A stretch of 64,000 nucleotides of DNA from Paenibacillus sanguinis 2301083 = DSM 16941 (lineage in GTDB: Bacteria; Bacillota; Bacilli; Paenibacillales; Paenibacillaceae). The position numbers and the translations under genes are program-made. Below are positions 27,103 to 36,025 of the stretch, piece by piece (the stretch's first letter is position 1; each line of letters opens with the position of its first letter). The stretch is from NCBI RefSeq assembly GCF_000374825.1, contig NZ_KB895376.1, forward strand, positions 561,460-625,459. The letters are read 5' to 3'. Under the pieces are notes generated by a model, which saw only the letters and a program-made list of their open reading frames with translations, had not been told where the DNA came from and did not search any database.

Positions 27103-28740
27103 ATGGACAAGACCGAATATTCTCTGGAATCAGCCGCCTTTTCTTTTCGCTGCAACGATCTGTTCCAAATGAATTCTCTTCCGGGCTTGAGACTGCTGGC
27201 TGGAGAAGGCGGGCTGAACAACACCATTAGCCGTGTCAATATTATGGAGGTTCCGGATATTGAAAATTGGGCTCAGGAGAGCGAGCTGCTTTTAACAACC
27301 GGTTACTCCCACCATCACAATATGGAAGCTTTCCTGGAGATTATTCCGAAGCTCGTGGATCGGGGTGTAGCTGCGCTTGGCATCAAGCCCAAACGCTTCA
27401 TCACCGAGATTCCCGGCAAGCTCATTGATTGCGCGGAAGCCTGTGGACTGCCACTATTCGAGCTTCCGGAGTCCACCATCTTCTCCAACGTCGTTCGCGA
27501 AGTCATGGAGAAAGTCATTTCTCTGGAGACCAAAACCGTCATGCTGCTTCAGCATCGACTGGAGCGAATCTCCGAGCTGATGCTTCACGGCCACGATATG
27601 CCGCAGATTATTGAGAGAATCGAGGACATGATCGGCAACCCGCTGGCCATTCTGGATGCCTTCGGGCAATTGATTGCCTCGCCGCGGCACGAAGCCTACT
27701 TCCAGCCGTTTCCAGAGCGTCTGCGCGATTTTGATTCACGCTCCTCTCCGGGTCATAGCGAGCTTTACTTTATGGATGAGGCTGCTCCGGACGGAGGCCT
27801 CCAGCTGCACATCTTCAATCTGTGGGAAACGGAGCGCGACCCCATCCTTGTGCTGTTGGCCGAGGCTTACACTCCCTGTGACGGACTGGTTCTGTCTACG
27901 GTCTTGCGCATCCTGCCGCTACTGAATATCCGGCTCAGCGGAGAAAACACCTACAAGCTGGTCAAAGCCAAATACTTCGATGATTTTCTGAAGGATTGGC
28001 TGGCCGGAGTCATACCCGGACCAGAAGAATTGGACATCAAAGGCAGACTGTACGGCTATGAAGCCCTTTCTTCAAGCGATTACCGCATAGCTATTCTTAA
28101 ATTTCATGCGGATACGCCATCAGCTCCGGATAACGCCTGGATTGCCGAATTGAACCGTCTGGCCCCCGGCAGTGGACTCTATACAGGAATCGGCGGCAAG
28201 ATCGTCGCCCTGCTACCGCAACCTAAAGATCGAGTTCAAGCCATGTCATTTCCGGAAAATGCCGAGCCACTCATCGGGCAGATAGCCCAAATCTGCGGGA
28301 CGGACGCATTCTCCCTATGCATTGGCGAAGTCAGTTCCGCTCTGAATGTGCATCAGGGCTATATCGATACCGAAAACCTGTTCACCGCTTCCTGCGTCAT
28401 CAGAACAAGCCCCCGGGTGATTACGTGGGAACAGCTTGGCATCTATGCCATTTTGAGCCTCATTCCCAAGCATGCCAACGTCGACAAGTTCCTGAATCGC
28501 TACATGCAGCCCATGCTGGAATACGATGAAGCGCATCATGCCAGCCTCGTGCAAACCTTGAAGCTGTACTTCCAATGCGGCGGCAATATTCGGCTTACAG
28601 CCGGGGCTATGTATACCCATTACAACACCGTCGTCTATCGTCTCGATAAAATCAAATCCCTGCTCGGTATTTCCTTTGACGATCCGGAAGCCCGCTTAAC
28701 GCTCCAGATTGTTATGAAAATTCATGAGATGGGGGAATAA
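27103..28740 (+). CDS. PucR-family transcriptional regulator
   Basis: 545 residues from ATG 27103, set 11 bases after AGGAAGG (GTG 27094 is also in frame but too close to that site). The N-terminal PucR domain (about 20-140) includes GGLNNTISRVNIMEVPDIENW, ESELLLTTGY and IPGKLIDCAEACGLPLFELP. A middle GGDEF-like region precedes the C-terminal PucR helix-turn-helix (about 480-545) with LKLYFQCGGNIRLTA and HYNTVVYRLDKI. PucR proteins control purine and other nitrogen catabolism. Its place between allophanate hydrolase and an ABC importer makes it the likely local activator of the pathway. Confidence 0.88.
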   Translation: MDKTEYSLESAAFSFRCNDLFQMNSLPGLRLLAGEGGLNNTISRVNIMEVPDIENWAQESELLLTTGYSHHHNMEAFLEIIPKLVDRGVAALGIKPKRFITEIPGKLIDCAEACGLPLFELPESTIFSNVVREVMEKVISLETKTVMLLQHRLERISELMLHGHDMPQIIERIEDMIGNPLAILDAFGQLIASPRHEAYFQPFPERLRDFDSRSSPGHSELYFMDEAAPDGGLQLHIFNLWETERDPILVLLAEAYTPCDGLVLSTVLRILPLLNIRLSGENTYKLVKAKYFDDFLKDWLAGVIPGPEELDIKGRLYGYEALSSSDYRIAILKFHADTPSAPDNAWIAELNRLAPGSGLYTGIGGKIVALLPQPKDRVQAMSFPENAEPLIGQIAQICGTDAFSLCIGEVSSALNVHQGYIDTENLFTASCVIRTSPRVITWEQLGIYAILSLIPKHANVDKFLNRYMQPMLEYDEAHHASLVQTLKLYFQCGGNIRLTAGAMYTHYNTVVYRLDKIKSLLGISFDDPEARLTLQIVMKIHEMGE

Positions 28741-28769
28741 CACAAGGCCATTCTGAAGGGGGAATAGAA

Positions 28770-29573
28770 ATGAAGCCACGCACTCGGCGCAGCCTGTTCC
28801 GCATCCGGCGGGATATTCATCCGCGGCTGTTCAACACCATTATGCTCGTTACCTTTTTACTGCTCATCGCGTTCTGGTACGTGGGCAGCAACTTCTCCGG
28901 CATTAATCCCATCTTTCTGCCAACGCCCCAGGCGACCTTCTCCTATTTAGGGGAATCGCTCAGCAATGGCAGCCTGTGGGAAGACATCGCCATCAGTTGT
29001 TACCGCGTGCTGATGGGCTTTCTGATTGCCGTAGTCATCGGCATTCCCCTGGGACTGCTCTCGGGGGCCTACAAAATTATAGGGGCTATTATGAAGCCGC
29101 TGATCGAGTTCTTCCGTTACCTGCCGGTATCCGCCTTGATTCCGTTGATCATGGTGTGGACCGGGGTCGGTGAAACCGCCAAAATCACGATCATCGTCGT
29201 AGGCGCCGTGTTCTCCATGACCGCCATGATTGCCGATATCGTCAAGGGCATCCAGATTGACCTGATTAACACCGCCTACACCTTGGGCGCTTCCCAAGGG
29301 CAAGTCATCAAGAACGTGATCATCCCGGCCATGATGCCCAGCGTCATGGATACGATGCGAATGGTCATGGGCTGGGCCTGGACCTATCTCATTATGGCGG
29401 AGATGCTCGCTTCCAGCTCCGGGCTAGGCTACAGCATCATGATTGCCGAACGATTTATGAAGACTTACATCATCTTTGGCGGGATCTTCGTTATCGGCCT
29501 GCTCGGGCTGCTGTTCGACAGAATCTTCGCCATCATTAATAAACGCCTGTTCCACTGGGCCGAGGACATTTAA
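28770..29573 (+). CDS. ABC transporter permease (SsuC/TauC/NrtB family)
   Basis: 267 residues with about six membrane helices. The cytoplasmic EAA loop (AYTLGASQGQVIKNVIIPAMMP) that contacts the ATPase is intact. The family imports sulfonates, taurine, nitrate, cyanate, pyrimidine precursors or urea derivatives. A GGGGGAAT site precedes ATG 28770 and the ATPase gene follows after 18 bp. In this locus a small nitrogen compound such as guanylurea or biuret is the likely cargo (inference from neighbours). Confidence 0.88.
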   Translation: MKPRTRRSLFRIRRDIHPRLFNTIMLVTFLLLIAFWYVGSNFSGINPIFLPTPQATFSYLGESLSNGSLWEDIAISCYRVLMGFLIAVVIGIPLGLLSGAYKIIGAIMKPLIEFFRYLPVSALIPLIMVWTGVGETAKITIIVVGAVFSMTAMIADIVKGIQIDLINTAYTLGASQGQVIKNVIIPAMMPSVMDTMRMVMGWAWTYLIMAEMLASSSGLGYSIMIAERFMKTYIIFGGIFVIGLLGLLFDRIFAIINKRLFHWAEDI

Positions 29574-29591
29574 ACAAGGAGGGATTTATTC

Positions 29592-30395
29592 ATGCAGCAA
29601 GCCACGATGAGTCCGAAAATTTCCTGTAAGCAGCTGAACAAAATTTATCGCTCCAAGCGTTCGGAAACATTCGCGCTCCAAGACATCAACATGGACATTG
29701 CCGACAATGAATTCATTTGTGTAGTAGGCCCGTCCGGTTGCGGCAAATCCACGCTCCTGCGTATCTTTGCCGGACTGGATGAGGCAACCTCCGGAGACAT
29801 TCTGCTGGATGATCGCATTATGACCGGGCCGGGAGCCGACCGCGGCATGGTCTTCCAGGCCTACACCCTGTTCCCCTGGCTTTCGGTGGAGAACAATATC
29901 CGCTTCGGGCTCAAGCTCAAAAATCTGCCCAAGCCCGAAGCTGACCAGATCGTAGAGAAATACCTGGGCTTGGTAGGCCTGAGCGATTTCCGCGACCGCT
30001 TGCCCAAAGAGCTGTCCGGGGGCATGAAGCAGCGCGTGGCCATCGCCCGGGCTCTGGCCAACAATCCAGAGGTTCTGTTAATGGACGAACCCTTCGGCGC
30101 TCTCGACCCCGACACCAAGGGCAATATGCAGCTTCAACTCCGCGAGCTGTGGGAAAAGGAGAAGCACACCGTTATCTTTATCACCCATGACATTGAGGAA
30201 GCCGTATTTTTATCCCAGCGGGTATATGTCATGAGCGCACGGCCGGGCCGGATTATCGCCGACATTCCCATCGATCTTCCCGCCAAGCGCGACTTGGAGC
30301 TGAAGGATACGCCGGAATTCATTCAAATTCGCAAAAAGATTCACGGACTGCTGCACTCCGGAGATTTCGGAATGGAACTCCATGCAGCCAACTAG
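29592..30395 (+). CDS. ABC transporter ATP-binding protein (SsuB/TauB/NrtD family)
   Basis: 267 residues with Walker A GPSGCGKST (about 49-57), Q-loop AYTLFPWL, signature LSGGMKQR, Walker B VLLMDEPFGALD and switch His in FITHDIEEA. It drives the permease upstream. The last 14 bases overlap the start of the MATE gene (ATG 30382), so the two are coupled even though they belong to different transport systems. Confidence 0.92.
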   Translation: MQQATMSPKISCKQLNKIYRSKRSETFALQDINMDIADNEFICVVGPSGCGKSTLLRIFAGLDEATSGDILLDDRIMTGPGADRGMVFQAYTLFPWLSVENNIRFGLKLKNLPKPEADQIVEKYLGLVGLSDFRDRLPKELSGGMKQRVAIARALANNPEVLLMDEPFGALDPDTKGNMQLQLRELWEKEKHTVIFITHDIEEAVFLSQRVYVMSARPGRIIADIPIDLPAKRDLELKDTPEFIQIRKKIHGLLHSGDFGMELHAAN

Positions 30396-31755
30396 TCTGA
30401 TCTCTACCTTTCGCCAGGACGCCCCCTTCCTGAAGAGCTTCCTCTTGCTATCGCTGCCGATCGGCTTGCAGAGCATGATTACCAGCATCACGAACACGTT
30501 GAGTTCGCTGATGGTCGGACAGCTTGGGGACCTTCAGGTATCCGCTACCAGCCTGGCAGGACAAGTCTTCTTTATTCTCAATCTGATGATTGTCGGAATT
30601 GTTAGCGGGGCAACGATTTTTGTCTCTCAGTTTTATGGAAAAGGGGACCGCCAGCATCTGAATGTAGCCTCTGCACTGGCCTTCGTACTGATTCTTGCGG
30701 TCAGCTTCCTGTTCACCTTGATTGGACTCATCTGGCCAACACAAATCATGGGTATTTTCTCGCGTGAGCATGAAGTCATTGCCATGGCTGCTCCCTATTT
30801 GCAGATTGTATGCCTGAGCTATCTCCCTACCGGACTATCGCTGGCGTGTACGATGGTGTTCCGCAATATCGGCCGGCCTGGCTTCCCGCTGCGGGTTACG
30901 GTTCTGACCATTCTGGTAGATGTCATCCTCAGCTACGGCTTCATCTTTGGCAAGCTGGGTTTTCCGGAGATTGGCGTACAAGGAGCCGCTTACGCTATCG
31001 TGGTGGCCCGCCTGATTGAGATGGTCATTATGGCCTGCATGCTGTATGGCAGGTTCGGCGAGTTCGCCCCTCGCCCGCACCATCTGCTCGCTGCCCGCAA
31101 GGAGTTCCTGGCGATCTTCTTCAGAACCTCCTTCCCGGTCATTATTAATGAAACCGTGTGGAGCATCGGTTATGCCATGTACAACGTGGTCTTCTATCAT
31201 ATGGGCTACACCGTAGGTGCTGCCGTCGGGATCGCCAAGGTGCTGGAGCAGTTGCTGATCGCCTTCTTTATCGGCACCGGACAAGCCTCCGCTATCATCC
31301 TGGGGCAGACCATCGGGGAAGGCAAGCAGGACAAGGCTCCCTATCTCGTGAAACGCATGGAGGCTTATACCGCACTGTTTGGTGTTTTTACCGGGATTCT
31401 GCTCATTGCCGGATCACCCTTGCTGCTCAGCATGTATCAGGGTATCTCTGAAGAGGTTCGCAGCACGGTCACCCTGCTTTTGCTTTATCTGGCCATCATT
31501 ATGCCGGTAAAAGGAATGAACTTCGTACACATTATGGGCACGCTTCGTGCCGGGGGCGACACCAGAATGTGCTTCATCATCGATAATGTCACCTTGTGGT
31601 GCGTTTCACTGCCACTGACCTTTCTCACAGGGTACTTCATGGACCTGGGGATCGGCATCGTATTCCTGTTTGTCATCATCGATGACGTTTGCAAGTATGT
31701 GCTCGTCCGGCTTCGCATCCGAAGCAATAAATGGATTCGCAACCTGGTTAGCTAA
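30382..31755 (+). CDS. MATE-family efflux transporter
   Basis: 457 residues with twelve predicted membrane helices in two related halves. Start of the core: LLLSLPIGLQSMITSITNTLSSLMVGQLGD; the second half starts near residue 240 (FLAIFFRTSFPVIINETVWSIGYAMYN). MATE proteins export cationic compounds with Na+ or H+. Coupled to an importer and surrounded by guanidine-type catabolic genes, it may expel excess substrate or a toxic intermediate such as guanidine; guanidine-I riboswitches are known to control MATE genes in other bacteria. No riboswitch precedes this one directly. An imperfect inverted repeat at 31754-31800 follows the stop, without a T-tract. Confidence 0.88.
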   Translation: MQPTSLISTFRQDAPFLKSFLLLSLPIGLQSMITSITNTLSSLMVGQLGDLQVSATSLAGQVFFILNLMIVGIVSGATIFVSQFYGKGDRQHLNVASALAFVLILAVSFLFTLIGLIWPTQIMGIFSREHEVIAMAAPYLQIVCLSYLPTGLSLACTMVFRNIGRPGFPLRVTVLTILVDVILSYGFIFGKLGFPEIGVQGAAYAIVVARLIEMVIMACMLYGRFGEFAPRPHHLLAARKEFLAIFFRTSFPVIINETVWSIGYAMYNVVFYHMGYTVGAAVGIAKVLEQLLIAFFIGTGQASAIILGQTIGEGKQDKAPYLVKRMEAYTALFGVFTGILLIAGSPLLLSMYQGISEEVRSTVTLLLLYLAIIMPVKGMNFVHIMGTLRAGGDTRMCFIIDNVTLWCVSLPLTFLTGYFMDLGIGIVFLFVIIDDVCKYVLVRLRIRSNKWIRNLVS

Positions 31756-31853
31756 GGACTGTCTGACAACTCATGAATATCCATTTCTCAGACACGCCTT
31801 GGTACAAGCCGGGTTTTGATCAAATATAAAAAAAGCATTGGAGGCGGGAAATC

Positions 31854-32933
31854 ATGATGAAACAAAAGAAACGCGGGTGGAGGAAGCTTGGGGTCACCAT
31901 ACTGGTGTTGACGGCGATGTTATCTGTACTGGCGGCTTGCGGCAATAATAGCGGAGCCACTCCAGCAAGCTCGGCAAGTGGGAGCAACACGGCAAACGCC
32001 AGGGAAAATGGAACAGACTCGGCGGCTCCAGTTCCCGTCAAAACGGCGTATGCCCCATTTATTGGAGGCATTGGCGTATACGCGCTCGCTGACAAGGAAT
32101 TCGATATTGCTAACGGAGTGGATTTAGAGATCGGAGCGTTCGGCTCCACCTCGCCGCTGATGAGCATTATGACGGGGGACGTAGACATTGCGTTCACCAC
32201 GCTGCAATCCTATCTCGTTTCTGTTAATGCACTTATGGAGGAAGGCTCGGATATCACGACTTTGCCAAAGATCGTGTACCTGCATAATTCTTCCACCGGA
32301 GCGGACGGAATCGTCTCGGATCCCAGCATTCAGACAGTTGCCGATCTGAAGGGCAAGACCGTATCCGCACAATACGGCGATGTTACCCACTACATGCTGG
32401 CAAAAGCCCTGGACACAGTGGGCTTGAGCGTAGACGATGTCAATCTGGTGGACATGTCACCAGGCAAGGGCGGAGCTGCCTTCGTAGCCGGCAGCGTGGA
32501 TGCCGCTACGACGTTTGAGCCTTACTTGTCGCAAGGTGTCACTTCCCGTAAAGGAAATATTATCATCTCTACGATGGATCTGGAGAACACCATTCTTGAC
32601 GTAGTCGTCGTCTCCGCCAAAACTGCGGAAGAGAAGCCCGCCTGGCTGCAAAACACGCTCAAGGCTGTGGAAGATGCGACACAATACGTCAACAGCGACC
32701 TGTCTGCTGCCGCAGAATTGACAGCAGATGATCTGCAGGTAAGCCCTGCTGAAATCAAGGAAATGTTCCCGACCGTTCACCTCTATACCCTGGCCGATAA
32801 CCACGAAGGTATGGATGAAGGCGGCTGGTTGTACAGCACGATGGAGGATGTGGTTCAGTTCTATCATTCCATCGGCATTATTAAAGAACCATTTGACGTG
32901 AAGTCGCTGGTGACGGCGGACATCCTCTGGTAA
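31854..32933 (+). CDS. ABC transporter substrate-binding lipoprotein (SsuA/NrtA-like)
   Basis: 359 residues. The N-terminal signal ends in a lipobox (LAAC, Cys29), followed by a Ser/Asn-rich linker. The mature part is a class II binding protein of the nitrate/sulfonate/taurine type: APFIGGIGVYAL, VADLKGKTVSAQYG, TTFEPYLSQGV. It lies after the MATE gene, yet it is the obvious partner for the permease and ATPase at 28770-30395. GGAGGCGGG precedes the tandem ATGATG. Confidence 0.87.
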   Translation: MMKQKKRGWRKLGVTILVLTAMLSVLAACGNNSGATPASSASGSNTANARENGTDSAAPVPVKTAYAPFIGGIGVYALADKEFDIANGVDLEIGAFGSTSPLMSIMTGDVDIAFTTLQSYLVSVNALMEEGSDITTLPKIVYLHNSSTGADGIVSDPSIQTVADLKGKTVSAQYGDVTHYMLAKALDTVGLSVDDVNLVDMSPGKGGAAFVAGSVDAATTFEPYLSQGVTSRKGNIIISTMDLENTILDVVVVSAKTAEEKPAWLQNTLKAVEDATQYVNSDLSAAAELTADDLQVSPAEIKEMFPTVHLYTLADNHEGMDEGGWLYSTMEDVVQFYHSIGIIKEPFDVKSLVTADILW

Positions 32934-32977
32934 TAGCATAGCTGCTTTGCTGTAAACCTTAATACAGACTTGAACTG

Positions 32978-32994
32978 GGCGGAGATTCTCCGCC
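32978..32994 (+). other. Intergenic hairpin between binding protein and hydrolase genes
   Basis: GGCGGAG-ATT-CTCCGCC: a perfect 7-bp GC-rich stem with a three-base loop and no T-tract. It may stabilise or mark processing of the operon message rather than end transcription. Confidence 0.4.
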
Positions 32995-33033
32995 TAGCAC
33001 CACTCTACTATTTTCTAATATGGAGGCGATTCT

Positions 33034-33609
33034 TTGATGATTACAATTCCCGAGAACAGCGTGTACATTCTGGTGGATGTGCAGAACTCAGACCCGGCGA
33101 AGGCACCTCGCGGCAATTCCGAAAAACGGGAAAAATATTTGAAGAATGTCGAGCGGGTAACCCAGTATTTTCGCGAGCGCGGGGACGTACCGATTGTCCA
33201 TATCCGTGAAATCCACCGCAAGGACCTGATCGACTTCGGCCGCGAGTTGGAGGGGGCAGAGAACATTCATTGCCTGGAGGGAACGCCTGAAGCTACCTAC
33301 TATGAGCCTACGGCTCCTATTGAAGGGGAATATACGGTGGATAAACGCCGATATAGCGCCTTTTTCGGCACAGATCTGGAGATTTTGCTTCGCGGCTTGA
33401 AGGCTGAGCATTTGTTTCTGGTGGGTGGTATGACTGATATTTGCGTGCATTACACCGCAATGGATGCGCACCAATACAACTATCATGTGCATGTGTTCAA
33501 GGAAGCCTGCGGCACCCCGAGCAGTGATGAGGTAGCCCAGGCAGCACTGGACAATATCGAGTATCATCAGGCTGGCTCGATCATCTCTGTGGAGGATTTG
33601 TTCCGGTAA
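33034..33609 (+). CDS. Isochorismatase-like cysteine hydrolase (first of a tandem pair)
   Basis: 191 residues with the catalytic triad of the isochorismatase-like hydrolases: Asp15 (LVDVQN), Lys104 (DKRRYSAF) and Cys137 (GGMTDICVHYTAMDA). Family members include biuret hydrolase, triuret hydrolase, N-carbamoylsarcosine amidase and guanylurea hydrolase, all acting on small ureido compounds. Placement between an ABC binding protein and a paralogue, with allophanate hydrolase in the locus, supports one of those substrates. It shares many blocks with the next protein (DFGREL, HCLEGTP, TAPIEGEY), so the pair arose by duplication. Exact substrate not determinable here. Confidence 0.85.
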   Translation: MMITIPENSVYILVDVQNSDPAKAPRGNSEKREKYLKNVERVTQYFRERGDVPIVHIREIHRKDLIDFGRELEGAENIHCLEGTPEATYYEPTAPIEGEYTVDKRRYSAFFGTDLEILLRGLKAEHLFLVGGMTDICVHYTAMDAHQYNYHVHVFKEACGTPSSDEVAQAALDNIEYHQAGSIISVEDLFR

Positions 33610-33732
33610 GAGCCTGCTGCGAAGCTCCTGAACATCTTGGATGCCGTACCGTCAAGCCGCAAGCTTGTATGATTCATCCTATTTTCAAAGAATCAAAGAA
33701 GAAGGTTCCTAACTCAAAGGAGGAGATTCCCC

Positions 33733-34308
33733 ATGCCCCAAATTCCCGAACACAGCGCGTTGCTGGTTATCGATATTCAAAATGACTTTGTATCGGATAG
33801 CGGCGCTATCCCGATCATGGAGGGCGGTACGTGCATGCTCAACTCGCCGAAGGTCATCGGTCATTTCCGCAAGCTGGGATTGCCTGTCATTCAAATTCGC
33901 GAGCTGCATCGTGCCGATCACAGCGACTTCGGCCGCGAGCTCGACGGCGTGGAGAAGGTCCACTGTCTGGAGGGAACGCCTGCGGAGGAATTCCACCCGC
34001 TGACCGCCCCCATCGAAGGTGAATACATCATCACTAAACGCCGGTATAGCGCGTTCTTCGCCACCGACCTGGATTTGCTCTTGCGGTGCCTCGGAATCAA
34101 ACGCCTGTACCTGATCGGCGGCATGACCGATATCTGCGTGCGCTTCACGGCCGTAGACGCTCATCAGCATGACTATCACTTCCACGTCATATCCGATGCC
34201 GTCATTGGTACTAGCCGGCAGGCTCACAATATGGCGCTGCTGAACATGGAGTATCTGCAAACCGGGGCGAATATGACCACCGAAGAAGTGCTGGCGCTGA
34301 CGCGCTAA
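33733..34308 (+). CDS. Isochorismatase-like cysteine hydrolase (second of a tandem pair)
   Basis: 191 residues, the same length as its neighbour, with triad Asp14 (VIDIQND), Lys102 (TKRRYSAF) and Cys135 (GGMTDICVRFTAVDAH). The C-terminal part after the catalytic Cys diverges most from the first copy, where substrate specificity often lies, so the two may act on successive substrates (for example triuret then biuret) or on one substrate as a mixed enzyme. AAGGAGGAG precedes ATG 33733; an M20 hydrolase gene begins one base after its stop. Confidence 0.85.
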   Translation: MPQIPEHSALLVIDIQNDFVSDSGAIPIMEGGTCMLNSPKVIGHFRKLGLPVIQIRELHRADHSDFGRELDGVEKVHCLEGTPAEEFHPLTAPIEGEYIITKRRYSAFFATDLDLLLRCLGIKRLYLIGGMTDICVRFTAVDAHQHDYHFHVISDAVIGTSRQAHNMALLNMEYLQTGANMTTEEVLALTR

Positions 34309-34309
34309 G

Positions 34310-35875
34310 ATGATGGCAAACGCTCATCACACGGATCATGCTCAGGAGCAGGACTCCCGCGTACAGCAAATAGCTGCCCGTATTGATCGGCTGAGCCCGC
34401 AGCTGACCGCCCTGAGTGACCGTATCTGGGAGCTGGCAGAGACCAAATTCGAGGAATTTGACTCCGCCCGACTCTTGGCCGATATGCTGGAGGAAGCGGG
34501 CTTTGAGGTCAGCCGTGGAATCGGCGGGCTGCCCACAGCTTTTATGGCTTCATTCGGGCAGGGCGATGGTCCGGTCATCGCCCTGCTGGGCGAATACGAC
34601 GCTTTGCCCGGGCTGAGCCAGAGAGATGGCATCGATTATCCTGAGCCGCGGCAAGGAAGCGATAGCGGGAACGGAAATGGCCACGGCTGCGGTCACCATT
34701 TGCTGGGGACAGGCTCCCTGGCAGCCGCCATCGCCGTGAAGGAGCACCTGGTCGCGACCGGGCTTGCCGGTACCGTCAGATATTATGGCTGTCCCGCCGA
34801 GGAAGGAGGCTCCGGCAAAACCTTCCTCGTGCGGGAAGGGGCCTTTGATGGCGTGGATGCCGCCTTGACCTGGCACCCGGGCTACGGCAATGCCGTCGTG
34901 TCCATGACATCGGCGGCGAATTACCAGGTGCGTTACCGCTTTGAAGGGCGCAGCTCCCACGCTGCCGCCAGTCCGCACACAGGGCGCAGCGCGCTGGATG
35001 CGGTGGAGCTGATGAACGTGGGCGCTAACTACCTGCGGGAGCATGTCCCGCCCAGCGTCCGCTTCCATTACGCCGTGACCCACACCGGCGGCTTCTCCCC
35101 TAATGTCGTACAAGCCACGGCTGAGGTCGTATATCTGATTCGCGCTCCCGAGGTTCGCGATGTTAAAGCCGTCTATGCCCGGATCAACGACATTGCCCAA
35201 GGGGCAGCCTTAATGACCGGAACACAGGTACAGATTCGGTTTCAGAAGGCCTGCTCCAATCTCATTCCGAACATCACGCTGGAACGGATCATGCAGCACT
35301 GCTTCGAGCAGCTTGGCGTACCCACGTTTACAGAGAGAGAACAACGTTACGCTGCGGCTATCTCCGCCACGCTGACGGAACAGTCGGAAGAGGGTACTGC
35401 CAGCGCCGCTGTTGCAGATACGAATAAAGACGAGATATCCGCTGCGCAAGGCGTGGACCTGGCTCCCCTCGATATGAATCCTGATGACGGCAGCGGTACG
35501 GCTGGCTCCCCCCCTCTGTCTTTGCCGGAGACACTGGATGCTTACGAGCCGGAAGCAGGCAGCATGCTGGGCTCTACCGATGTGGCCGACGTAAGCTGGA
35601 TCATTCCCACGGCCCAGTTGGAGACCGTGTGCTTCGCTCGCGACACGCCGTTCCACTCGTGGCAGATGGTGGCCCAAGGGCGATCAAGCGCCGCCCACAA
35701 GGGCATGCTGCACGCCGCCAAGGTCATGGCGGCCACCGCAGCAGCCCTGATAGCAAAGCCCTCGGCCGTGCTGGAGGCGACGCAGGAGCTGCGTCGCCGG
35801 GGCGGCATCGAAGGCTATGCCTGCCCAATCCCGGGGGATGTGCTTCCCCCGGTGTATCCCTCATCCCGCGTCTGA
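34310..35875 (+). CDS. M20-family amidohydrolase (AbgB-like)
   Basis: 521 residues of the M20 metallopeptidase/amidohydrolase family. Metal-site motifs: LLGEYDALPG (Asp), GHGCGHHLLGTG (Cys/His), PAEEGGSGK (catalytic and ligand Glu), and WHPG. The dimerisation domain includes GRSSHAAASPHTGRSALDA. Resemblance is greatest to aminobenzoyl-glutamate/amide hydrolases. An acidic, low-complexity insert (about 355-410) is unusual. It is the last gene of the island, sharing a one-base gap with the hydrolase before it. A role in trimming an amide-linked nitrogen compound before the ureido pathway is a guess. Confidence 0.82.
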   Translation: MMANAHHTDHAQEQDSRVQQIAARIDRLSPQLTALSDRIWELAETKFEEFDSARLLADMLEEAGFEVSRGIGGLPTAFMASFGQGDGPVIALLGEYDALPGLSQRDGIDYPEPRQGSDSGNGNGHGCGHHLLGTGSLAAAIAVKEHLVATGLAGTVRYYGCPAEEGGSGKTFLVREGAFDGVDAALTWHPGYGNAVVSMTSAANYQVRYRFEGRSSHAAASPHTGRSALDAVELMNVGANYLREHVPPSVRFHYAVTHTGGFSPNVVQATAEVVYLIRAPEVRDVKAVYARINDIAQGAALMTGTQVQIRFQKACSNLIPNITLERIMQHCFEQLGVPTFTEREQRYAAAISATLTEQSEEGTASAAVADTNKDEISAAQGVDLAPLDMNPDDGSGTAGSPPLSLPETLDAYEPEAGSMLGSTDVADVSWIIPTAQLETVCFARDTPFHSWQMVAQGRSSAAHKGMLHAAKVMAATAAALIAKPSAVLEATQELRRRGGIEGYACPIPGDVLPPVYPSSRV

Positions 35876-35941
35876 TCGCCGCGAATGCAACATCGTCGTC
35901 TCGCTGGCCTCCGGGTCCAGCACAGACACACCAACAGCAAA

Positions 35942-35980
35942 ACAGCAAGTGCCATAACTCCCCGGCACTTGCTGTTTTTG
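35942..35980 (+). terminator. Terminator of the nitrogen-scavenging operon
   Basis: GCAAGTGCC and GGCACTTGC pair perfectly, flanked by ACA/TGT, followed by TTTTTG. It is about 65 bp after the M20 stop codon. Confidence 0.8.
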
Positions 35981-36025
35981 TCTCTCACAGGTACTCCCAT
36001 CCAGACCCGCTCGTTTGCTTAAGGC

